Shown one piece after another: positions 6,888-10,952 of a DNA stretch of 10,952 nt. The notes below the pieces were generated by a model, which worked only from the letters and a program-made list of their open reading frames with translations, was not told where the DNA came from and did not search any database. The stretch spans positions 1-10,952 of the forward strand of contig JAXDKI010000144.1 in assembly GCA_034667245.1 (NCBI GenBank), in the 5' to 3' direction. Source of the DNA: DATBFX01 sp034667245 (GTDB lineage Bacteria; Chloroflexota; Chloroflexia; Thermomicrobiales; UBA6265). The position numbers and the translations under genes are program-made. Every line of letters starts with the position of its first letter. The first letter of the stretch is position 1.

Positions 6888-6893
6888 TCCACC

Positions 6894-7655
6894 GTGACGC
6901 TCGCGACGACCGTGCTGGAATCCACGACTCGCCGTTCCGAGGGTACGCCGGCATTTTGCGAGTGCACCGACGAGACGCTGTTGGCAGCCATCGGAGCCGG
7001 CGATCCGAACGCGCTCGGCCTGCTCTACGATCGCTACAATCGGCTGGCCAATACCGTTGCCTATCGAGTGCTCGGCGACCACACCGCGGCGGAAGATACG
7101 GTTCAGGACGCCTTCCTCTCGGTCTGGCGACGCGCCGCCTCGTTCGACGCGAGCCGCGGCTCCGCTCGGGGCTGGCTGTTGACGATCGTCCGGAACGCCG
7201 CTGTCGACCGCCGCCGTGGTCGCCACGCACGTGTCCTCCAGGACGCCCCCCTCGACGATGTCGCCTTCCGCCTGGCGACTGACGACGAGGAGACATTCGC
7301 GGCCGTCGCGGCCGCGGTCGAGGCGTCGCGCGTGCGCGACGCCCTGGCCCTCCTGCCGAGCGAGCAGCGCGAGGCGATCGAGATGGCCTACTTCGGCGGG
7401 TTGACCCATCAGGAGATCGCCGACCGCACCGGTGCCGCCCTCGGCACCGTGAAGGGACGCATGCGCCTCGGTCTCCACAAACTTCGTGCCGCGCTTGCCG
7501 ACATGCTTCCCCCTGTTGCCGCTCCCCAGCAGCTGGAGTCCGACGCACCGTTGCATGAGATTGAGCGACCGGCCCGCACGGACGGCCATCCTTTTGCGAT
7601 CCGCTGGTCCACTCCTACCAGTACCCTTGTGCCCACGCTGGGGCTGGCAAACTGA
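6894..7655 (+). CDS. ECF-type RNA polymerase sigma-70 family factor
   Basis: A 253-residue protein with the two-domain ECF layout. Sigma region 2 covers about residues 43-110 (LYDRYNRLANTVAYRVLGD, AAEDTVQDAFLSVWRR, GWLLTIVRNAAVDRRR). Region 4 covers about 148-201 (LPSEQREAIEMAYFGGLTHQEIADRTG, LGTVKGRMRLGLHKLRAAL), a helix-turn-helix that reads the -35 element. The two are joined by an acidic linker (DDEETFAAV), with no region 3. A roughly 50-residue C-terminal tail after region 4 (rich in Pro, Ala and Thr) is longer than usual. GTG 6894 is chosen from its GGGAGG Shine-Dalgarno. It would direct RNA polymerase to a stress- or envelope-type regulon. No anti-sigma factor gene adjoins it; the next genes are a degenerate response regulator and signal peptidase I. 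A perfect palindrome CGCGATCGCG (7658-7667) lies just after the stop. Confidence 0.9.
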   Translation: MTLATTVLESTTRRSEGTPAFCECTDETLLAAIGAGDPNALGLLYDRYNRLANTVAYRVLGDHTAAEDTVQDAFLSVWRRAASFDASRGSARGWLLTIVRNAAVDRRRGRHARVLQDAPLDDVAFRLATDDEETFAAVAAAVEASRVRDALALLPSEQREAIEMAYFGGLTHQEIADRTGAALGTVKGRMRLGLHKLRAALADMLPPVAAPQQLESDAPLHEIERPARTDGHPFAIRWSTPTSTLVPTLGLAN

Positions 7656-7802
7656 CGCGCGATCGCGGTCGGCGCCGCATCCACCAACCACCGCGGGGAA
7701 CGGGTCGCGAACTGGGGAATCGTCAGTCGTCGACTACCGGCAATTCTGGGACGGAGCCCATCCTGGGCCAGAACCGGGGTTCGCTTCCCAGGCTCTCGAC
7801 GT

Positions 7803-7820
7803 ACATAGTTACCTCTATGT
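7803..7820. promoter_or_regulatory. Candidate operator ACATAG-N6-CTATGT
   Basis: A perfect 6-bp inverted repeat with a 6-base spacer ends four bases before a TTGACC -35-like element (7825-7830). The half-site length and position suit a dimeric regulator binding upstream of RNA polymerase. The binding protein is unknown; the downstream LuxR-type product is a natural candidate for autoregulation. Confidence 0.4.
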
Positions 7821-7824
7821 GTGG

Positions 7825-7853
7825 TTGACCGCGAGACACGTAGGACTTTTAGA
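7825..7853 (+). promoter_or_regulatory. Weak sigma-70-type promoter candidate
   Basis: TTGACC (7825-7830) has five of six -35 consensus bases. With the ideal 17-base spacer the -10 hexamer is TTTAGA (7848-7853), only three of six. It would give a 5' leader of about 200 bases containing the 7906-7927 dyad. Confidence 0.3.
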
Positions 7854-7905
7854 CCGCTCCCGTCGTAGGATCAATTTCCCCTCCACCCCCTCCCAATCGA
7901 CTCAT

Positions 7906-7927
7906 ACCAATGGGTACCGCCATTGGT
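7906..7927. promoter_or_regulatory. Candidate operator or hairpin ACCAATGG-N6-CCATTGGT
   Basis: A perfect 8-bp inverted repeat around GTACCG. If the promoter at 7825-7853 is real, this site lies about 45 bases inside the transcript, so it could be a repressor site or an RNA hairpin. It has the same 6-base spacer as the dyad at 7803-7820 but different half-sites. Confidence 0.45.
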
Positions 7928-8053
7928 TACCTTTGTTGCATCCCCGCGGGTACCTGGAGGTTCCCCTCGCCTTCGATGTGGCTGAACTTACGGCCACGGT
8001 CGCTCAGGTGCCCGATCGACAGACGTCGCGCGTGGCTTGCGCCGTGGCGGCGA

Positions 8054-8059
8054 GGGAGG
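8054..8059 (+). promoter_or_regulatory. Ribosome binding site fixing the regulator start
   Basis: GGGAGG lies 8 bases before ATG 8068 (5 before the in-frame GTG 8065). It places the start directly before the receiver's first strand (MEERVLLVAQ) and argues against the long upstream open frame being translated. Confidence 0.7.
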
Positions 8060-8067
8060 TTCACGTG

Positions 8068-8790
8068 ATGGAAGAGCGGGTGTTACTGGTCGCACAGTCC
8101 CCCGTGCTACGGATCGGTATCCAAGCCGTGCTGGAGGCGAGGAAGGACTACTGCATCATCGCCGAGGCAGAGAATGGTCTCCAGGCGACCGCCCTCGCGG
8201 CGTCGCACGAACCGACGCTGGCCATCATCCAGGACGCTTTGCGTGGGGTTTCAGGGGTGGTCGCCGGGCGGGCAGTGCATGAGGTCTCTCACCAGACGCG
8301 CGTCGTCGTCCTGACCGACGAGATCGACGAGGAGCGAATCGTTGCGGCCGTGGTCCATGGCGTCGACGCGCTCCTCCCGGCCGCGATCGATGGATCGGAG
8401 CTCATCGCCGCGCTCGGCCGCCTCTGTGCGGGCGAGCGCTCGCTTGAGGAACTCGTCTTGAGTCGTCCGGAGATCGCGGCGCGGGTGTTCGACGAGGCGA
8501 GGGCAGTGGCAACCGGTGAGGCACCAATTCGCTCGAGCGCTCTCTCTGGACGCGAGATCGCGATCCTCGACGGAGTGGTTCGCGGCATGTCCAACCGGGA
8601 GATTGCCGCCGGTCTGTTCGTGGTCGAGCAGACCGTCAAGAACCATATGACCTCACTGCTGCGGAAACTGAGCGCGGGCGACCGGACAGAGGCCGTCGTT
8701 TCGGCCGTCCGCACCGGCATGATCGACCTCGGCGCGCAGCTCCCGGTGCCTCCGCCCCAAGAAACGTCATCGATGTTCTCGGCGGCGTGA
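8068..8790 (+). CDS. NarL/LuxR-type regulator with degenerate receiver domain
   Basis: A 240-residue protein. The N-terminal receiver-like domain (about residues 4-122) keeps the fold pattern (VLLVAQSPVLRIGIQAVLEA, VVVLTDEIDEE, GVDALLPAAIDGSELIAAL) but has lost the phosphorylation chemistry. The acidic pair is A9-Q10, the phospho-acceptor position aligns with Q55 (followed by D56), and the conserved Lys position is Ala in ALLPAA; T83 remains. The C-terminal LuxR/GerE helix-turn-helix (about 158-222) is canonical: LSGREIAILDGVVRGMSNREIAAGLFVVEQTVKNHMTSLLRKL. It should bind DNA as a dimer but probably responds to something other than an aspartyl phosphate, so calling it a two-component response regulator would be unsafe. 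No histidine kinase adjoins. The stop overlaps a possible small ORF by GTGA. Confidence 0.9.
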   Translation: MEERVLLVAQSPVLRIGIQAVLEARKDYCIIAEAENGLQATALAASHEPTLAIIQDALRGVSGVVAGRAVHEVSHQTRVVVLTDEIDEERIVAAVVHGVDALLPAAIDGSELIAALGRLCAGERSLEELVLSRPEIAARVFDEARAVATGEAPIRSSALSGREIAILDGVVRGMSNREIAAGLFVVEQTVKNHMTSLLRKLSAGDRTEAVVSAVRTGMIDLGAQLPVPPPQETSSMFSAA

Positions 8791-9047
8791 GCGAGCCGTC
8801 AGTCACCGTTTGGTCCGCCGGCGGGCGATGGTTGTTGCCGCGAGCTGCAGGAAGGGAGATCGTTTCCTGCACATGCACTTGCGTCGCGCGGCAACCTGCG
8901 GTACACCTTATGACAATGATCGAAGCAGCGCGACGTGCGGGGCGGATTGACGATCTCTCCCCGCTCGTTTGCGTCGGTCGAGCGATGTGCCACAGCATGG
9001 TGTTGTCCGCGTTCGGGGCATTCGTGATGGGCGTAGCAGGTGCGTGA
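8787..9047 (+). CDS. Doubtful small ORF, 86 residues
   Basis: An open frame starts with GTG sharing four bases with the regulator's stop and ends 5 bases inside the longest version of the signal peptidase frame. The product would be Cys-rich in the middle (CTCTC) with a hydrophobic C-terminal segment (MVLSAFGAFVMGVAGA). Third codon positions are less GC-rich than in the real genes around it, no domain is recognised, and no Shine-Dalgarno is evident beyond possible coupling. It may be chance. Confidence 0.2.
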   Translation: MSEPSVTVWSAGGRWLLPRAAGREIVSCTCTCVARQPAVHLMTMIEAARRAGRIDDLSPLVCVGRAMCHSMVLSAFGAFVMGVAGA

Positions 9048-9150
9048 CGAATCCAAATTCCCATGGGAGATCGTAGAGGAAGGGGATGCCGGTTGGCCTG
9101 TGGCGACGGACGCCGCGGACGGCCGGTTGATCTCAAGACCTGAGCAAACG
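8791..9150 (+). other. 360-base stretch with no well-supported gene
   Basis: Apart from the doubtful 86-residue frame and a possible N-terminal extension of signal peptidase (GTG 9040), I see only a 10-base palindrome CCGCCGGCGG (8815-8824) 25 bases after the regulator stop. No clear promoter pair was found: TTGACG at 8947-8952 has no usable -10 at 16-18 bases. Confidence 0.5.
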
Positions 9151-9807
9151 ATGGAGCATGCTTTCTCACCCCCGCCACCGGCACGCCCTGCGGCGATCCG
9201 CCGGGGGATGTCCGAATTTGCGCGTACCGTCCTTCTGGCAGCGCTCGTCTTCGTGGGCGCCCGGATGTTCGTACTGCCGTATGAGGTGGAGGGGGCGAGC
9301 ATGACCCCCAGTCTACGCGACCATGAACGGGTGCTGGTCAACCGCAGCGTCTACTACCACTTCGACGTCAATGGGGTTCTGAATCTCTTGCCCGGCGTCG
9401 ACATCAGCGATGAGCGCGTGATCTATCCATTCCATCCCCCGCAACGGGGTGACATCGTCGTCCTCAACCCACCCGTTAATCATCAGACCCAGCCCTACAT
9501 CAAGCGCGTGATTGGTCTGGCGGGCGAAACGGTCTCGTTTCGTAACGGCTACGTGTACATAGACGGCAAGCGACTCGACGAGCCGTACATTGGTGGTGCG
9601 ATCACTGACTGCAACCTCGCCGACGGATGTCGTGCCGGCCCCGTCCCGGCAGGATACGTCTTCGTCCTCGGCGACAATCGGGACAACAGCGCCGATTCCC
9701 GCAGCTTCGGCTTCGTCAGGATCGACGACATCATCGGCAAGGCCTGGTTTGCCAACTGGCCACTCGATCGCATCGGGTTCCTGCCTCACTACGACTACCA
9801 ACGGTAG
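9151..9807 (+). CDS. lepB: Signal peptidase I (leader peptidase)
   Basis: A serine-lysine membrane protease that cleaves Sec and Tat signal peptides on the outer face of the membrane. Numbered from ATG 9151 (218 residues): Pro-rich cytoplasmic N-terminus, one transmembrane segment (about 22-42), box B EGASMTPSL with nucleophile S50, box C DHERVLVNR, box D PQRGDIVVL and YIKRVIGLAGE with general base K118, box E GDNRDNSADSR at 174-184. All catalytic boxes are intact. A roughly 25-residue insert between boxes C and D (YYHFDVNGVLNLLPGVDISD) and a Cys pair (DCNLADGCRAG) before box E are reminiscent of Chloroflexota enzymes. The start is uncertain: the frame is open to GTG 9040 (255 residues) and ATG 9208 is also possible; none has a good Shine-Dalgarno, and 9151 is preferred as ATG just before the Pro-rich tail. 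Confidence 0.93.
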   Translation: MEHAFSPPPPARPAAIRRGMSEFARTVLLAALVFVGARMFVLPYEVEGASMTPSLRDHERVLVNRSVYYHFDVNGVLNLLPGVDISDERVIYPFHPPQRGDIVVLNPPVNHQTQPYIKRVIGLAGETVSFRNGYVYIDGKRLDEPYIGGAITDCNLADGCRAGPVPAGYVFVLGDNRDNSADSRSFGFVRIDDIIGKAWFANWPLDRIGFLPHYDYQR

Positions 9808-9866
9808 GCGGAGAGACGGACAGTAGCTTTTTCATTCCGTCTCTCCGTCTGTCCGTCTCTCCGCCT
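9806..9866. terminator. Long inverted repeat between convergent genes, terminator-like
   Basis: AGGCGGAGAGACGGACAG (9806-9823, beginning inside the TAG stop) is perfectly complementary to CTGTCCGTCTCTCCGCCT (9849-9866): an 18-bp stem with a 25-base loop. An alternative 12-bp stem uses 9809-9820 with 9836-9847. No T-run follows on the plus strand, so termination by stem alone is uncertain. Its place between convergent genes suits a bidirectional barrier or mRNA 3'-end protection. Confidence 0.6.
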
Positions 9867-9900
9867 CTCCGTCTCCCCGTTCTCTCCGTCTCTCCTTCCG
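9836..9900. repeat. Period-8 pyrimidine tandem repeat, unit TCCGTCTC
   Basis: Roughly seven to eight imperfect copies of TCCGTCTC run head to tail, with units starting at 9836, 9844, 9852, 9860, 9868, about 9876 (one extra base), 9885 and 9893. The strand is almost purely pyrimidine plus G. The inverted copy at 9806-9823 is the reverse complement of two units. Such tracts can slip in replication and could form H-DNA. Confidence 0.7.
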
Positions 9901-9909
9901 TCCGCCCCG

Positions 9910-10686
9910 TCAGATCGCCGTCCAGCCACCGTCGACGGGGAGAGGATGGCCGTTGACCATCGCCGCACCGGGGCTGGCGAGGAAGACGACGGCCGCCGCG
10001 ATCTCCTCGGGTGTCGCCAATCGGTGGAGCAGGATGCGGTTGAGGACGTCTTCCCGGAATGCCTCGCTCTTCTCGAACATCGGACGCGTCAGCGGCGTCT
10101 CGACGAAGGTCGGACAGACGGCATTCGCGCGGATGCCGAATTCCGCCCACTCGATCGCCAGCACCCGGGTGAGGTTGACGACGCCGGCCTTGCTGGAGCA
10201 GTAGGCCGCGCGATCGTAGTACCCAACGAGTCCCATTTGACTCGCCATGTTGATGACGCAGCCGCCCTGCGGCGACTGGTCGCGCATGACCCGGCCAACC
10301 GCCTGAGCGACGAAGAAGACGCCCTTCAGGTTGACGTCGAGCACGGCGTCCCAGTCGGCCTCGGTCACTTCGAAGGCGCGCTTCGGCACGTTGAGCCCGG
10401 CGTTGTTGACCAGGATGTCGATCCGCCCTCCAAAGGCCGCCGCATCCTCGACACAGCGACCGATCTGCGCGAGGTCAAGCACGTTCAGTGGCAGCGCTAC
10501 GCCGTCCCCGCCCGCGGCGCGGACCTCGGCGATCGTTGCCTCCGCTCGATCCAAGCGATCCGGCAGCTCCGTCACGACCACTCCCGCCCCCTCAGCGGCA
10601 AGCGCCAAGGCGCTCGCCTTCCCAAGGCCGGTGCCTGCTCCGGTAACCAGCGCAATCTTCCCGTCCAGCACTCTCGTCCCTGCCAC
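9910..10686 (-). CDS. Classical short-chain dehydrogenase/reductase (SDR)
   Basis: A 258-residue soluble oxidoreductase. Cofactor motif TGAGTGLG (residues 15-22), acidic E40 after the second strand (favouring NAD over NADP), NNAG at 94-97, structural N119, and catalytic S149, Y162 and K166 (YCSSK). The C-terminus VNGHPLPVDGGWTAI is the usual family ending. It resembles gluconate 5-dehydrogenase, 2-deoxy-gluconate dehydrogenase or 3-oxoacyl reductase types; the exact substrate cannot be told. The start is GTG (complement of 10684-10686), preceded on its strand by GAGGGAGA (complement of 10691-10698). It is convergent with signal peptidase, and the stop lies beside the period-8 repeat. A sugar-related role in keeping with the operon at the left is possible but unsupported by linkage, since about 3.4 kb of unrelated genes intervene. 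Confidence 0.93.
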   Translation of the reverse strand: MAGTRVLDGKIALVTGAGTGLGKASALALAAEGAGVVVTELPDRLDRAEATIAEVRAAGGDGVALPLNVLDLAQIGRCVEDAAAFGGRIDILVNNAGLNVPKRAFEVTEADWDAVLDVNLKGVFFVAQAVGRVMRDQSPQGGCVINMASQMGLVGYYDRAAYCSSKAGVVNLTRVLAIEWAEFGIRANAVCPTFVETPLTRPMFEKSEAFREDVLNRILLHRLATPEEIAAAVVFLASPGAAMVNGHPLPVDGGWTAI

Positions 10687-10746
10687 GCTCTCTCCCTCAT
10701 CCGTTCAACACAGGTCGGTCTGTTCGGCACGCGTCGGCGAGGCGCA

Positions 10747-10775
10747 TCCTAGCACCCGGCACCGTCGCTTTACAC
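10747..10775 (-). promoter_or_regulatory. Candidate promoter of the SDR gene
   Basis: On the minus strand TGTAAA (complement of 10770-10775) and TAGGAT (complement of 10747-10752) are separated by 17 bases, about 60 bases before the GTG start. The -10 has four of six consensus bases and the -35 three of six, so this is only a modest match. Confidence 0.3.
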
Positions 10776-10898
10776 CCGGTTAGGTCGCTCCCAGTGCACC
10801 CATCGGTTCACCGCCCGAAACACGACCGATTCATACGGCTTAAGGGCGGGCTTGCTGGTCTCGGGGTTTAGATGATGGGGAGTTCCATGTCACGACGC

Positions 10899-10917
10899 CA
10901 TTGACATTATGTCAATG
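10899..10917. promoter_or_regulatory. 19-base perfect palindrome, likely operator
   Basis: CATTGACATTATGTCAATG has two 9-base half-sites around a central T. Each half contains TTGACA, so a -35-like hexamer lies on both strands. The AT-rich symmetric site stands out from the GC-rich surroundings, as binding sites of GntR- or TetR-family repressors commonly do. It lies about 210 bases upstream of the SDR start and may serve that gene or one beyond the right edge. Confidence 0.55.
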
Positions 10918-10952
10918 ATGAGAAAGCCGTCCGTTCGCATTGCAAGGCCGTA

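Larger units (their letters stand above)
6465..6893 (+). other. 429-base non-coding region between the sugar operon and the sigma factor gene
   Basis: No credible gene is seen on either strand. From left to right: a short hairpin (CCCG/CGGG around CTCG, 6465-6476) immediately after the GMC stop; a repeat-like element with inverted ends (6526-6629); a 10-base palindrome CTTGTACAAG (6670-6679); the 9-mer GGTAATTCT twice, exactly 90 bases apart (6650 and 6740); and a dyad-rich leader (6721-6762) before the sigma factor start. Confidence 0.7.
7656..8067 (+). other. 412-base regulatory-looking gap before the LuxR-type regulator gene
   Basis: The frame of the downstream regulator stays open through this gap, but the translation shows no recognisable domain and its base composition drops in GC around 7800-7930, so I read it as non-coding. 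It contains two perfect dyads (7803-7820 and 7906-7927), a TTGACC promoter-like element between them, and GGTACC at 7913-7918 and again at 7949-7954. Confidence 0.55.

Noticed and set aside
7658..7667. Palindrome CGCGATCGCG containing GCGATCGC, the core of the cyanobacterial HIP1 repeat
   Set aside because: A single copy after a stop codon in GC-rich DNA is expected by chance, and nothing else suggests a cyanobacterium.
6585..7691. 368-codon minus-strand open frame opposite the sigma factor
   Set aside because: The opposite strand has unmistakable sigma regions 2 and 4; the minus translation shows no recognised family.
7486..8064. Upstream extension of the regulator's open frame
   Set aside because: It overlaps the sigma factor gene, shows no domain, passes through dyads and AT-richer sequence, and a good Shine-Dalgarno precedes ATG 8068.
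9836..9900. CRISPR-like array
   Set aside because: The units are 8 bases long and contiguous with no spacers; this is a simple tandem repeat.
9946..10752. 268-codon plus-strand open frame opposite the SDR gene
   Set aside because: All SDR motifs are on the minus strand; the plus translation is a shadow.
10890..10952. Possible minus-strand coding end entering from the right edge (YGLAMRTDGFLIIDIMSMAS then stop)
   Set aside because: It is only about 20 codons, reads through the 19-bp palindrome, and cannot be judged without the sequence beyond the edge.

Overview
The window is GC-rich, gene-dense bacterial chromosome. Long CUT1-type sugar-transport operons, a Tat-exported solute-binding protein, a GMC dehydrogenase paired with a gluconate-2-dehydrogenase-type small subunit, and an insert-bearing signal peptidase I together suggest a Chloroflexota-like organism (Thermomicrobia/Sphaerobacter type). 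That assignment is an inference from gene style, not a phylogenetic result; an actinobacterium is the main alternative.

Region 1 (1-6464, plus strand) is one collinear seven-gene carbohydrate operon that is already under way at the left edge. It holds the C-terminal part of an enolase-superfamily (mandelate racemase subgroup) sugar-acid dehydratase or racemase, a Tat-dependent family 1 solute-binding protein, two MalF/MalG-type permeases, a small cupin, a gluconate 2-dehydrogenase subunit 3-like protein, and a FAD-dependent GMC oxidoreductase with a CX2CX2CX3CP cysteine motif. The permeases overlap by an ATGA, the cupin and small subunit by a GTGA, and the GMC gene starts one base after the small subunit stops. 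The three uncoupled junctions each carry a perfect hairpin just downstream of the stop codon. No transporter ATPase is present, so it is either encoded elsewhere or shared. The likely logic is uptake of a sugar, polyol or derivative, oxidation by the GMC/small-subunit pair, and dehydration or epimerisation of an acid by the enolase-superfamily enzyme. The substrate cannot be read from the sequence.

Region 2 (6465-9807, plus strand) changes subject. A 429-base non-coding stretch contains a roughly 104-bp repeat-like element with inverted ends and then a structured leader. After it come an ECF-type sigma factor, a 412-base regulatory-looking gap with two perfect dyads, and a NarL/LuxR-type regulator whose receiver domain has lost its acidic pair, phospho-acceptor Asp and Lys. 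A poorly supported small ORF follows, then a signal peptidase I with all catalytic boxes. These look like a regulation and envelope cluster rather than part of the sugar operon.

Region 3 (9808-10952) has an 18-bp perfect inverted repeat and a period-8 pyrimidine repeat between the convergent signal peptidase gene and a minus-strand classical short-chain dehydrogenase. The right edge is non-coding upstream sequence for that dehydrogenase and contains a 19-bp palindrome with TTGACA on both strands, a strong candidate regulator-binding site.

The points most worth following up are the iron-sulfur-type motif in the GMC enzyme, the apparent absence of any export signal on that enzyme pair, the degenerate receiver domain with its upstream dyads, and the unexplained repeats.
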